From the NCBI GenBank assembly GCA_037893225.1, contig JAZGUH010000950.1:360712-424711 (forward strand): a stretch of 64,000 nucleotides of DNA, written 5' to 3'. Source of the DNA: Hippasteria phrygiana (lineage: Eukaryota > Echinodermata > Asteroidea > Valvatida > Goniasteridae). The notes under the pieces were generated by a model, which saw only the letters and a program-made list of their open reading frames with translations, was not told where the DNA came from and ran no database searches. This document shows positions 36,001 through 42,065 of this stretch, piece after piece. A program made the position numbers and the translations under genes. The stretch's first letter is position 1; each line of letters begins with the position of its first letter.

Positions 36001-36635
36001 GCTGATTACAGATAGTCAACCAGACTTCGGGCAAAGTTAGTCGGTCAATAAGCCAGTTCGGTATTTCAGCTGCGCATGTGCACAATGACATGGGTCACGG
36101 GTCATTCGGGATTGCCAAAGTGCGCATATAAATGCACAAGGTGGTTGCACAATGTGCACGTGTTGATTTAATCAGAATGGGCATTCGCGTAACATCGCGT
36201 CGGCAATGTTATCCCGAATAACCTTTGACCTGAACTACTTCATTGAGAGACCGAACTTGCTTATTATCAAGGATGGTTAACAATTGTCCTTGGTCGAACT
36301 TGCTCCATATTTGTTGTCCAACAAACATTTGTACAATACTTCTTTGCCTCCCCACCCCCCCCCCCCCCCCCTCCCCCCCCCCCCCCTCCCCCATAATGCA
36401 GGGTCTTATCAAAGAGGGATTTCAGACAGCCAGCGGCATCTATCATGCCTGCTATGAGCGGGCCGGCCTAGGCTTCCAGACACCGGAAAGCATCCTGCTC
36501 AAACAAGCTTACCGCTCCACAGGCTACATGCGACCTCTAGCCATCTGGGCTATGCAGTGGGCACTGGAGAACCGTCATAAGGCAGCGGGGCCTGTGGGCA
36601 CAGAGAAAGCCGTCAGTGAGAAGGAGAGTATATGA
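8819..36635 (+). CDS. GBA2: GBA2-type non-lysosomal glucosylceramidase (13 exons, 5' incomplete)
   Basis: Joined exons: 8819-9046, 21688-21939, 23116-23218, 24059-24212, 27696-27821, 28663-28853, 29247-29351, 30550-30657, 31555-31706, 32191-32297, 34101-34243, 34932-35245, 36402-36635. All have AG acceptors and GT donors, and every phase agrees. The product hydrolyses glucosylceramide to glucose and ceramide at the cytosolic face of ER, Golgi or plasma membrane (family knowledge; glycoside hydrolase family 116). The first five exons cover the N-terminal beta-rich domain and the rest the catalytic alpha/alpha barrel. Catalytic residues are present: Glu in WPRIEIGLQ (human E527 by recall) and Asp in ADQTYDAW (human D677). 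The N-terminal ~200 residues, including the expected glycine-rich GGIGGG-like segment, are not found upstream and presumably precede the window. Family assignment is very sure. Confidence 0.95.
9079..9292. repeat. Dispersed repeat, copy 1 (about 210 bp)
   Basis: Matches 34590-34800 through TTTGAAAAAGACCACCTGG, GAGTGTAATGAATAGATGGA and CTTTCATTCACA. Ends carry GAAAAAG and CTTTTTC-type complementarity. A TTAA-flanked element (9293) abuts its right edge at the point where the other copy runs on uninterrupted. Confidence 0.6.
9293..9609. mobile_element. TTAA-type element, GGAGGATT interior, copy 1
   Basis: Left end TTAAACCTAACC, right end GTTAGGGTTAC, so termini are inverted CCTAAC/GTTAGG. The interior is made of iterated GGAGGATT, GCAGGATT and AGAGGATT words plus CAGGCAGTGGTCCCCAGTAA. 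Other copies are at 29598-29835 and 37663-37900 (opposite orientation) and a relative at 63802-64000. No coding capacity. Confidence 0.65.
10593..10638. repeat. Short tandem repeat, TTTAAGCTTTAGGAA x3
   Basis: Three head-to-tail copies of an approximately 16-base unit containing AAGCTTTAGGAATTTT. Confidence 0.8.
10914..11801. mobile_element. TIR element AAAGGTACACACCGGCCTC, ~890 bp
   Basis: Left AAGGTACACACCGGCCTC is matched by right GAGGCCGGTGTGTACCTT, 18 bp perfect. Flanks are T/A-rich (TTTAA at left, TTTTTAA at right), so a TTAA-like target is possible but not proven. No transposase; the interior contains a 25-codon ORF at 11587-11664 that may be the start of the lost transposase. It lies in the first GBA2 intron seen. 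Confidence 0.65.
11587..11664 (+). pseudogene. 25-codon basic ORF inside TIR element
   Basis: ATG to TAA with a basic product beginning [13 protein letters not shown] and ending RLEKRIR. Position just inside a TIR element suggests it could be the 5' stub of a deleted transposase. There is no homology evidence beyond that; chance is possible. Confidence 0.3.
11990..12140. repeat. Dispersed repeat paired with 51570-51730 (inverted)
   Basis: GGAGTACTGCAACTTTACTT and ACAAGTGTTGTGAGTAC recur as reverse complements at about 51585-51645, with flanking TGTTACACACT similarity. Identity of the family is unknown. Confidence 0.6.
12152..12251. repeat. 25-bp tandem repeat x4, each unit a hairpin
   Basis: The unit starts at 12152, 12177, 12202 and 12227. 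Each holds TTGGTTGA-GTA-TCAACCAA, an 8-bp perfect stem with a 3-base loop; the last copy is altered at its right end. Confidence 0.9.
12365..12480. repeat. Dispersed repeat paired with 63095-63210
   Basis: CGCATGCGCGTCTTTTT, TAGCCTTTTCTCAAG and ACACGTGC recur in the same order at 63098-63200. It is an old duplicated element of unknown class. Confidence 0.5.
12993..13191. mobile_element. MITE, TIR CAGGGGTGAGATT family, degraded copy
   Basis: Shares GTGGATATAGACCAATAAAA, TTTTAAGGGGTGCCTTTT-like and CGTGGATTT words with the better copy at 28060-28319. Left end CAGGGCTGAGATT, right end AATCTCCCCCCT. Confidence 0.55.
13886..14566. mobile_element. TIR element GTCCGCACTGGACTTATTTT, with nested copy
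   Basis: Left end GCCCTGTCCGCACTGGACTT and right end AAGTCCAGTGCGGACACGGC are inverted repeats that extend through ACCGAGACGATGG to about 45 bp with small gaps. A short palindrome at 13888-13970 repeats both ends within 85 bp, and more AAGTCCAGTGCGGACAG words occur near 14078 and 14468, so the element is a composite of nested copies. It carries a 28-codon ORF (14252-14338) but no transposase. Confidence 0.65.
14252..14338 (+). pseudogene. 28-codon ORF inside TIR element
   Basis: Starts [18 protein letters not shown] and ends at a TGA. It lies centrally in the GTCCGCACTGGAC element. It may be the residue of a transposase N-terminus; there is no domain recognition. Confidence 0.25.
14640..14885. 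repeat. Partial copy of the 59.3-60.5 kb inverted-repeat element
   Basis: ATTGTTCCTCTTTTGTTTGT, TTTTTCGGAAGACCTCCATA and TTTTGTACACAATCCCAATC are close to the reverse complement of 60040-60120. It represents the interior of that element. Confidence 0.6.
15259..15393. mobile_element. Small TTAA-type MITE, degraded relative of 60297-60436
   Basis: Ends ATTAGCCCTAACGTC and GGTTAGGGTTAG. Interior words (GGCATTTATGTGGGGTA, ACTACAAAGTACTA, CAGTTTACTACATGTAGT) parallel the intact copy. The TTAA flanks have decayed to TTAG. Confidence 0.6.
16320..16515. repeat. ACGC-rich tandem duplication
   Basis: Two ~100-bp copies, each with (ACGC)n followed by ATGCATAATTATAGTTACTT or ATGCATACTTATAGTTACTT. Non-coding. 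Confidence 0.7.
17130..18066 (+). pseudogene. LINE reverse-transcriptase C-terminus with C2H2 zinc finger, frameshifted
   Basis: 5'-truncated non-LTR retrotransposon. The 5' part encodes [20 protein letters not shown] and, in another frame, [20 protein letters not shown], the canonical thumb region, so at least one frameshift lies near 17270-17290 and another near 17390. From about 17438 the frame is open to 18066 with [49 protein letters not shown] and [17 protein letters not shown], ending in a finger [19 protein letters not shown]. No endonuclease domain remains. The clade is unresolved (I/Nimb or CR1-like); the zinc finger is the useful marker. It sits in the first GBA2 intron. Confidence 0.85.
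18347..18600. mobile_element. TTAA-type element, ATCCTGAATCC interior, copy 1
   Basis: Nearly the same interior as 29901-30164 (TTGGGTAACTTTACTGGAAA, CCAAAATCCACCTATTTTGT). Left end TTAATCCTAACC; the right terminus is degraded. A 10-bp direct repeat ACATTATATT is present at 18339 and 18601, abutting both ends. Confidence 0.65.
20041..20369. mobile_element. TIR element GGTAAGCTTGTGCGGTTT with CCTA target duplication
   Basis: Ends GGTAAGCTTGTGCGGTTT and AAACCGCACAAGCTTACC are inverted and perfect over 18 bp. CCTA flanks both sides (20037-20040 and 20370-20373). Inside, 20066-20127 is a near-perfect hairpin centred on TTTCACGCATCGCAAGC. A short ORF starting [18 protein letters not shown] begins near 20139 and could be a transposase remnant. 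Confidence 0.75.
20387..20640 (+). repeat. tRNA-derived SINE, unit 1
   Basis: A tRNA-like segment at 20472-20543 has a mostly paired acceptor stem (GGCAAGA with TCCTGCC), A box TAGCTCAGTTGG, B box GGTTCGAATCCC and a CCGG/CCGG anticodon stem. Mismatches and its multicopy nature argue against a working tRNA. About 85 bp upstream and a downstream TTTGTTCACTTTG tail are shared by the other copies. Confidence 0.75.
20701..20900 (+). repeat. tRNA-derived SINE, unit 2
   Basis: Begins GGTATACGGCATTCTGGG exactly as unit 1, 314 bp upstream. Its tRNA-like part (20785-20856) keeps A and B boxes, but the anticodon arm is replaced by a GTACATGTAC palindrome, so it cannot be a tRNA. It ends with the same TTTGTTCACTTTG tail. 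Confidence 0.75.
21211..21432. mobile_element. TTAA-type MITE, CCCNTTGNGTA termini, copy 1
   Basis: Starts TTAACACCTTGAGCACGG and ends GCGTCTTCCATACGCAATGG followed by GTTAA. Ends are imperfectly inverted and both flanks are TTAA. Relatives are at 48814-49034 (inverted, 221 bp) and 47047-47195 (truncated). It lies 255 bp before GBA2 exon b. Confidence 0.7.
21688..21939 (+). CDS. GBA2: GBA2 exon b
   Basis: Acceptor CTACCATCAG, donor CGGGTAAGC, 84 codons in phase 0. It encodes [17 protein letters not shown] and [10 protein letters not shown], matching the human [10 protein letters not shown] and LWNEPF blocks of the N-terminal domain. Confidence 0.95.
22150..23095. mobile_element. TATGTGACC-type MITE hosting the 82-bp array
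   Basis: Left end AATATGTGACTTGGCTCCAT; right end ATAGTGCGACTTTCTGC through ACCGGGTGACATATG, so TATGTGAC/GTGACATAT are inverted. The right flank shares words with 6430-6600. The tandem array at 22251-22775 lies inside. The single-element interpretation is inferred. Confidence 0.4.
22251..22775. repeat. 82-bp tandem array, 6.5 copies, hairpin-rich
   Basis: Starts of GGGAGG (GAGAGG in the first) fall at 22251, 22333, 22432, 22514, 22596, 22679 and 22761. Spacings are 82, 99, 82, 82, 83 and 82; the 99 comes from a 17-bp duplication of CATGGTGAATTGGACAC. Each unit holds GGGAGGTTTTTGT-TTT-ACAAAAATCTCCC (12 of 13 paired) and CCATGGGAATCCCATGG-type palindromes. All forward and reverse frames are widely open because the unit lacks stops; these are not genes. 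Confidence 0.95.
23116..23218 (+). CDS. GBA2: GBA2 exon c
   Basis: Acceptor CGATTGCAG, donor ACAGGTGAC, leaving phase 1. It encodes [13 protein letters not shown] and [14 protein letters not shown], matching human THITAFDP and WQDLLQDGQL. Confidence 0.93.
23706..23907. mobile_element. MITE, TIR AGCCCGGTTCATACTTC, with nested TTAA element
   Basis: Ends AAGCCCGGTTCATACTTCAT and ATGAAGTATGAACCGGGCTT are inverted; the arms extend ~40 bp through GCGAAGCGAATT. The flank TAA on both sides would suit a 3-bp TWA target (PIF/Harbinger-like; tentative). Inside, 23790-23861 has TTAAAACCCTAACCC and GGGGGTTAGGGTTAA ends, a 72-bp TTAA-type element apparently inserted in it. Confidence 0.7.
24059..24212 (+). 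CDS. GBA2: GBA2 exon d
   Basis: Acceptor CCCCGCAG, donor TTAAGGTAT (phase 2). It encodes [20 protein letters not shown] and [17 protein letters not shown], corresponding to human AGAVCVSSKL and EFSLAWDMPRIMFGAKG. Confidence 0.95.
24303..24755. mobile_element. MITE, TIR TGTGACCCGCTCYRGAAAAA
   Basis: CATATGTGACCCGCTCTGGA at left is mirrored by TCCAG-type AGCGGGTCACATATG at right; similarity extends about 39 bp through AAAAAGG and GTCGC. TA directly outside both TGTGACC ends fits a TA target. No ORF. Confidence 0.7.
24947..27350. repeat. Composite tandem-repeat block rich in TGACGTCA
   Basis: Begins with the palindrome GGCTGTTTCGAAAG and ends ACGAAACAGCCC, so GGCTGTTTCG is inverted at the two ends. 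It has a ~400-bp unit repeated 2.4 times (25190-26160) and a ~150-bp unit repeated about six times (26280-27200), each with TGATGACGTCATCAC, and often CACGTGACGTCAT. A module (GCATTTGTAMACGTTTTCTT to ACGTCATGATGACGTCATC) is itself duplicated at 25055 and 26190. It fills the GBA2 intron between exons d and e. Confidence 0.8.
27696..27821 (+). CDS. GBA2: GBA2 exon e
   Basis: Acceptor TTTGTGCAG, donor GAGGAGTAAGT; 126 nt entering in phase 2 and leaving in phase 2. The correct frame reads [16 protein letters not shown], then [16 protein letters not shown], equal to human RYTRFFGQDGDAA and EWEERISAWQSPVLDD. An overlapping longer frame with no GBA2 similarity was discarded. Confidence 0.95.
28060..28319. 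mobile_element. MITE, TIR CAGGGGTGAGATT
   Basis: Left CAGGGGTGAGATT and right AATCTCACCCCTG are 13-bp perfect inverted ends of a CAG...CTG (hAT-like) type, though no 8-bp target duplication is visible. The interior repeats GTGGATTTT words. A degraded copy is at 12993-13191. Confidence 0.7.
28663..28853 (+). CDS. GBA2: GBA2 exon f
   Basis: Acceptor CTCTCCAG, donor GAGGGTGAGT (phase 1). It opens the catalytic barrel with [20 protein letters not shown] and ends [11 protein letters not shown]. The insert [20 protein letters not shown] replaces a differently spaced human loop. Confidence 0.95.
29247..29351 (+). CDS. GBA2: GBA2 exon g, catalytic nucleophile
   Basis: Acceptor TTTTTCAG, donor ATAGGTCAG. 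It encodes [20 protein letters not shown] and [13 protein letters not shown]. The Glu in RIEIGLQ aligns with the human nucleophile, so the active site looks intact. The human QYD that follows is QCF here. Confidence 0.95.
   Translation, partial: VMSIVCSTLTMFISMRPSLWQCYGQGSRSACSVL
29598..29835. mobile_element. TTAA-type element, GGAGGATT interior, copy 2 (inverted)
   Basis: Shares ACTGGGGACCACTGCCTGAA and CCAGTAACCCCAATCC with 9293-9609 in reverse. The right end runs GGATTTGGGTTAAG; the left terminus is not clear. Confidence 0.6.
29901..30164. mobile_element. TTAA-type element, ATCCTGAATCC interior, intact copy
   Basis: Ends TTAACCCTAACCCC and GGTTAGGGTTAA give inverted CCCTAACC termini flanked by TTAA on both sides, 264 bp. 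The interior is built of ATCCTGAATCCGCC, AATCCTCCAAAA and AATCCATCGAAATCC words. No coding capacity. Confidence 0.75.
30550..30657 (+). CDS. GBA2: GBA2 exon h
   Basis: Acceptor TATGCACAG, donor CCTGGTATG; 108 nt. It encodes [19 protein letters not shown] followed by IPHDIGDP, the last eight identical to human. The segment between the nucleophile and IPHDIGDP has the human length. Confidence 0.93.
31555..31706 (+). CDS. GBA2: GBA2 exon i
   Basis: Acceptor TCTGCACAG, donor AAGGTAAGT, leaving phase 0. It encodes [19 protein letters not shown] then [15 protein letters not shown], matching the human [19 protein letters not shown] block. Confidence 0.96.
32191..32297 (+). CDS. GBA2: GBA2 exon j, catalytic acid/base
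   Basis: Acceptor TCTCTCAG, donor GCAAGGTCAG (phase 2). It encodes [10 protein letters not shown] and [13 protein letters not shown]. The Asp of DQTYD aligns with the human acid/base residue. Confidence 0.95.
32695..33300. repeat. GTTTAAAC-rich dispersed repeats
   Basis: Two diverged direct copies each contain CTATTGGT..GAGCCTGT, GGGTGTGTTTAAA and TTGTTTAAACAC. A relative lies at 45325-45440 (GAGAGCCCGTCACGTGGGTG, TTTTAAACGG). Further duplicated sequence follows at 32940-33060 and 33240-33450. Confidence 0.6.
33715..33926. mobile_element. TTAA-type element, AATCCAACAA interior
   Basis: Iterated CTAAATCCAACAAAATCC and GTTGGATTTAGCAGG words form an extensive inverted repeat. The right end is AAGGGGGTTAGGGTTAA. 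The left terminus is degraded. Confidence 0.6.
34101..34243 (+). CDS. GBA2: GBA2 exon k
   Basis: Acceptor TTGTTTTCAG, donor AATGGTAAG. It encodes [19 protein letters not shown] and [10 protein letters not shown], matching human [19 protein letters not shown] and EAYERLLWNG. Confidence 0.96.
34590..34800. repeat. Dispersed repeat, copy 2
   Basis: Same element as 9079-9292 (TTTGAAAAAGACCACCTGG; GAGTGTAATGAATAGATGGA), here without a TTAA-type insertion at its right edge. Confidence 0.6.
34932..35245 (+). CDS. GBA2: GBA2 exon l
   Basis: Acceptor GTCTTTTCAG, donor CAAGAGGTATTA, 314 nt. It encodes [40 protein letters not shown] and [18 protein letters not shown]. The frame stays open for five more codons past the donor, but the next exon continues the family sequence exactly, so the splice is preferred. 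Confidence 0.95.
35737..35988. mobile_element. MITE, ~48-bp TIR AAAAGCAGGGAACTAGGCTT
   Basis: The left arm continues through GTACACCATGGAAAGATATC and is mirrored by GATATCTTTCCATGGTGTAC and CCTACTTCCCTGCTTTT at right. The inner part also pairs (GGTGAGAGTATGATCTTG with GAGATCATACTCTCACC). Target duplication is unclear. Confidence 0.75.
36047..36265. mobile_element. MITE, TIR AATAAGCCAGTTCGGTAT, copy 2
   Basis: Left AATAAGCCAGTTCGGTAT, right GACCGAACTTGCTTATT, with the interior shared with 3431-3665. It lies 137 bp upstream of the last GBA2 exon. Confidence 0.65.
36402..36635 (+). CDS. GBA2: GBA2 exon m (last, stop TGA)
   Basis: Acceptor CCATAATGCAG, directly after a 35-base C/T run forming an extreme polypyrimidine tract. 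It encodes [36 protein letters not shown] and [18 protein letters not shown], as in human, then a ~20-residue species-specific tail ending KESI and a TGA at 36633-36635. Confidence 0.96.
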   Translation, partial: GLIKEGFQTASGIYHACYERAGLGFQTPESILLKQAYRSTGYMRPLAIWAMQWALENRHKAAGPVGTEKAVSEKESI

Positions 36636-39600
36636 TTGGTCCATTGTAGGCAGATTTTGTTTATTTTTCCGGGATGTGTATACTCAGGTTTGGGCAGACG
36701 AAGCACAGAACATAACAAGTCTTGATTTCTACTGTATACTGTACAAGAGCAGCATGTAGGTGTGGTTAGGAAGGAAATGAACATTTTGACAAACCTGATT
36801 ATGAAATTTTTTTAGGGGAATTTAGATTAAGTTTCAGAAAATTATGAGGAAATTTGGGCAATTTATTTTTTTAATATTTTGAAAAATTATGAGAAATGTT
36901 TGAGATTGTTAAAAGTCACAAAGAATTTTTAAACATCCCAACAAAGTGCTATTTACTTTAAATAGACATGAAATATAGATGGTGGGGGGGGGGGGGTAAT
37001 TGTGTTTTTTGGGGGAGGGCTTTCACCAGCCATGGTAGAATTGTAAAATTCACAAAATGTAACATTTCTACGGGTTTTTCTTGTACCAAGATTGCATGCT
37101 AAGTGTATCAAATGTCTGCATCTTTTGACAATTGTGAAAGTGTTCTGTGCTGCCAAAGTGAAGTCAAGATAGCTAGTTATTGCTTGGTCAGTGTCCCATT
37201 TCATGGTAATGCTTTACGCAACGATTAGCAGAAAGGTTGTACTGACTGCTAGAGTTTGTGTCAGCTTGCTAGAATGGTATTTAGTCATGATTTTAATATT
37301 GGATCTATTTTCCACTATGCAAGGAGGAAAGATTTCATACGGAGAAGAGCTTTTAGTGTAGTTTCTAATGTTGAATGTTTAAACGTGCAACATACGCAGA
37401 GCCATGAGGTATCCCACGGTATCTCTCCTTATCTTTGGATGTAATCATACAAATGACAATTTTATCCACCATAAGTTTTTTTTCTGTCATCTTGGTCATG
37501 TATTTTCCTATTTTGGTAGAATTTCTTTTATTGAAGATCGGATTTACTGGTTACAAAATTATGTGCATTTTGTTGTGCCCAAAGTGTGCCAACCTAAAAT
37601 CTAAGTGGTAAATTCCTAGGTAAATGTTACAGACTTGACAGTGTCCTTTTAATAATGGTTAATTAACCCTAACTCACTTTGTTCCTTCATGTAACCTGAA
37701 TTCTCCAATATCCTCCGATTCCAAAATCCTCCAATGTTTGTTAATACTGGGGACCACTGCCTGAATCCTGCAAAATCCTGCAGTGGGCTTTGGATAAACT
37801 CCCCAGTAACCTCAATCCTCCGAAATCATCCAGCACCAGATTGGGCCTGATGACCTCAATCCTCCAATTTCCTCTATTTGGCAAAGAGGATTTTTGGAGG
37901 CTTTTCTTTTCTCATTAAAGAGGCAAATATTTAAAAGGAAATTTTATTTGCCAAATTTAGAGTATTGAGAGCCAGCAAGAAAAAAAAACTTAAAGGCAAT
38001 GTAAAAAAAAACATGTTTGGCTTCATGTCTCTTTAGAAAAAAAAGGCCCTTTTTAAACTTGTTTTTAGATCTTGCAACGCAGTATTTTCCAAGATGACTT
38101 CCCCTTTTTCTTCAAGAAGGCTTTTGCTGACAGTTGAGTCCACCAATTGAATTCGAAAGTGTAGGAGATTGAGTGGGGGTATTCCCTCTCTGCCTTTCAC
38201 GTTTTCCGTAGATTATTTTAGAGGAAAAAAATAGATGTGGCCTTGGGAAAAAAGGTTGAGCAGGGTGGGTATGCTAAACATGTTTTTGTTTTTGTTTTTT
38301 TGTTTTTTGCCGAATCCCATCCAAGTTCTATCAACCACCAAAATGGGACCACCCAACCATTTCTTGAAGATCAGAAACGTTCTTTAATGTCAGTTTCCAT
38401 TGGTCTTCCCTGGACGTAACACACCAAGTGCCAATACCAAGTGTTAAAACAAACGTGGATAATCTTGTACTTTTTAAAATCACAATCATGAAATAGAGCG
38501 TTACTGTCTGTGGGCTACCCTGTGGAGAATTACTAGTCAAAAGGATTCCGAACCAGACGTTGAGAAATTTGACACTAATCATGATATCAAGTCTTTCAAT
38601 GGAGGCAAAACATTGTTATTTTTTAGGAAAAGAAGAACTGAAATATATTTTTAATGCCTCGTTTACTTGCCTCTACCTGACAAACCTTTTTTTCTCACCT
38701 TACATATATATATATATTTATGTAATCAAATCATAAGCTTCTTGGTATTTTAGTGGATGCCAGGGAGTACATCCTTATTAAACAGGCAGTTTTGGTAGCG
38801 GTACCGTTTCTGTTCGCTGAGGTACCGCATTTCAGTGCTTCTTTACATCAGGCTTTGGCCTTTGAAAGTCCCAGTTTTTTTACATAAGGTCAAAAAAGAA
38901 TTCATGCACTCTTCATCAGTAAGGAATTATCAGACCCTCTTAGTAGGGTATGCTCGTACCCCACCCCCCCCCCCCTCCACAAAAAAAGAACACACAAAAA
39001 CGGTGCCTCAAATATTTCCGCCTGTTTAATAATGATGTCTTCCCTTGCATAGTATTTCTGTACACGATTAGCTGTTTATTATAATGAAATTTTACTGCAA
39101 TTCTAAAACAATACAGAGCAAATGGTACCAAAATAACTATTTACGACATATAATTATATTGTAATTTATTAAAAAGTACAAGTAGCCATGCTGTGTATAT
39201 GATTACAATTTATTTCTATTCATCAGTATTTGTAAACACCAAAAATATCAATTTGAATTACATCAGGTACCCTGACTCGTTTGATCGCAAGTGAATTCCT
39301 GAGACTAAAAACGGTGTTGCTGTCGTCTTTGTAAGTAACGTTAAATTCCGTGTCCCAAAAAGGGGGGGGGGGGGGGGGGGGGGTCTACGGCTAGCGCGTG
39401 AAGCAAAACATGCACGTATTCCATTTGTTTGCATTGCACTTCCTGGTTCAAATGACATCATACCTACAAAGATGTTGTATTTAATGCAACATTTGCAAAC
39501 ATCAAAAAACAAAACTACTGAATTATTATGAAATACCTTACTTGACTTGTAAGTAAGAAATAGTCTCAAGCATCCTGTGAAATCATGGCACCGGGTGTGC

Positions 39601-40876
39601 TGTTACTTTTAAGAAAAGTGGAATTTTTTCAAATGCTGCCCCCAATTTACCAACTTTATTCCACATTTATTTGGGCAATTGGTTACACATCCATGAACGG
39701 GTGCAAGCCAGCTAGTCTAGTTCCCCAACCTGATAAGTCCTTGACATCTATAATTTGCTCTGTTTTGTCTGAAATAGGGTCAGGGAACCAGACTACAAGA
39801 ATAGCATTTTTTTCTCTAATTGTTTCCCAGCATCTATGTACACAAAACTTTAAACAGGTCAGTATTTGCTATAAAATACTAACCCCAAAAACGATTCATT
39901 TCTGAAAATTACAGCAAAAGCAAATTAAGTTATTCAGATCAAGTTTGTACACAGTAACCGCCAGCATATGGAATGGTCGGGTAACTTTTAATGCTCTTCT
40001 CACCCATTGCGAAAAGTGTATTGTTCCCTGACCTCTGTTACTGTGAAACCTGTGTGACATAGCATTTAGCAGTATTATCTTCAATCTGGGGAATCTATAT
40101 CTTGGATGTGAACATCTGATCAAGCCATTCAGTCAACTACTGTAAATATTAAATAATAAAGCTTAATAATTTATAAATACCTCAAAGTTTATCAACTCTG
40201 ATTGGGCCAAAAACGTCATCACAACTTGAAACTCCTGATGACATACCAGTCAATATTTTACTCATGATAAGACCATGTGTCTGTGTGCTTAGGCGGTTAC
40301 ATACAAAGGAAAAGTTCTGTGCTTAGCACAGTCCTCATTCGTTTAATGAATTTTTAGTAAACATTCAACGTGCGTGACTTTATTTGCCGGGTCCTTTTTG
40401 TCGCCACTCGTACGTATGTACGTATGAGTGGCGACAAAAGGGACCCGGCGACTATATAGTCATGCATGTTAGGTGCCAAACTGTTAATTTTGATATAAGA
40501 TATATTTTGAAATAGAATTGTGATGAGGGAAGCTAAGAGAATTGACAAAATGAGGAATGACAGACTTGTTGGATCAAATGTTGACACCGAAAAGGCTATC
40601 TCCATTGGCAAATGTGGGTCCTCGACAGTTGTTGCAATGTTAAGCTTCACTGTCACAATGCTCATTTTAGAGCTCGTTTTTTTTTTTACATCATTCCTCT
40701 TACTAAAAGAGTATGTAAACCCCCCCACCCCCCCCCCCCCCCACCCCCAAAAAAAATGGAGCTTTAAAGAACCATATCCATGTTAGATTGCTTGCTACAC
40801 AAGCTTAGTATGAAAGTCTGTCAGAATTGTGATTATTTTTTAGTCCTTTTTTTTTCAACTTTTTTTTCAGCCAGTT
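36636..40876. other. GBA2 3' flank and intergenic sequence
   Basis: No gene seen. It holds the expected GBA2 3' UTR (end not determinable), G runs near 36985 and 39361-39383, C runs near 38961 and 40722-40748, and the TTAA-type element at 37663-37900. Confidence 0.6.
37663..37900. mobile_element. TTAA-type element, GGAGGATT interior, copy 3 (inverted)
   Basis: Left end TTAACCCTAACTC. The interior shares ACTGGGGACCACTGCCTGAA and CCAGATTGGGCCTGATGACC-like words with 29598-29835. The right terminus has decayed. Confidence 0.6.
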
Positions 40877-40877
40877 T

Positions 40878-41176
40878 GTTTTTCCCTGTGAATGGTTGAT
40901 TATTAAGGTGTTATTTTGTATTAATCTTGTCATAGTATCTCCAAACCATATGGAGAAAGAATTATAATAGATTCACAACTGAAGGACAATATTAATAATT
41001 TAATAATGACATTGTGACAAGGTTATGTTTTTCCCTGTGAATGGTTGATTATTCAGGTGTTATTTTGTATTAATCTCGTCATAGTATCTCCAAACCATAT
41101 GGAGAAAGAATTATAATAGATTCACAACTGAAGGACAATATTAATAATTTGATAATGACATTGTGACAAGGTTATG
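40878..41176. repeat. 149-bp tandem duplication
   Basis: TTTCCCTGTGAATGGTTGAT recurs at an offset of 149; both copies run to GACATTGTGACAAGGTTATG with only a few differences, implying recent duplication. Confidence 0.9.
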
Positions 41177-41462
41177 AAGTTTTTATAAAATTACCAAACT
41201 TATCTGCTTACTTAAGCCATTTATATATGCAGTTTGATATCTGTGCGGGTTTTTTTAGATTCGTTTTTAGATGTGCTGTTGTGTTTATCATAGAAGATCA
41301 CATTAGTTATATTTGATTAAGGATTTAGAAATGGGCAAAGATTTAGTGTACTTAATGATACATATCAGTCCACAGATGTATTTTAATCTGTTTTAAATTT
41401 AAATATGAATAGAAGCAGCATTATTATGGGTTTATTGACAACAGTATGCATAATCCTTAATT

Positions 41463-42065
41463 CAGATTTTCAGGTCCTGTAGCCCCTCCCTCTTGTTTGT
41501 TGTGTTTTGTTGCTTATGCTCCGCCTCCTAATCAACAATGTTAAGACTTTTGAGACTTTTGGAAGACTTTTGAGACGCTGGTAGCAGCAGACATACTGGT
41601 CCTTTTTGCTAGTTCTGAGCATGCGTGTAAAGTTCTGAGCATGCGTGCATAGTTATGAGCATGCGCACGAAGTTCTGATCAGTGCATTAGGCAACAACAA
41701 AAAAGTTGTTGCCCTCCGTGGCTGACCTTAAAAGCCACAAAAGTCTGCTCACGTTTTTTTTTTTTTTCGTTTTTTTTTATAATGGAATGTTAAAAATCTC
41801 ACCCTTTCCCGCACAAAATGAACAAGTTTGATTAAAATCAGTCTTTAAATACAGCTACAAGGGCATATTTGTGCGTTACGCCAGTTTTCTTATTTATCAC
41901 TAAGTCATGTCAAGGGTCTAACTCCAAAAAAGTAGCTCCGGTGAGTTGGAACTCATTTTGTTCGATTGGGTCACATACAGCTAATCCTTAAGTAAGATTT
42001 TAAGGTCCTGTAGCCCCTCCCCTAATTTGATTGTGTTTTTGCTTTTACTCCGCCTCCTTCCATAG
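41463..42065. repeat. Direct repeats flanking a GCATGCG cluster
   Basis: AGGTCCTGTAGCCCCTCCC and CTCCGCCTCCT occur at 41472-41530 and 42001-42060. Between them, at 41610-41680, lie three GAGCATGCGyG words spaced about 21 bp. Probably one degraded element. Confidence 0.5.
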
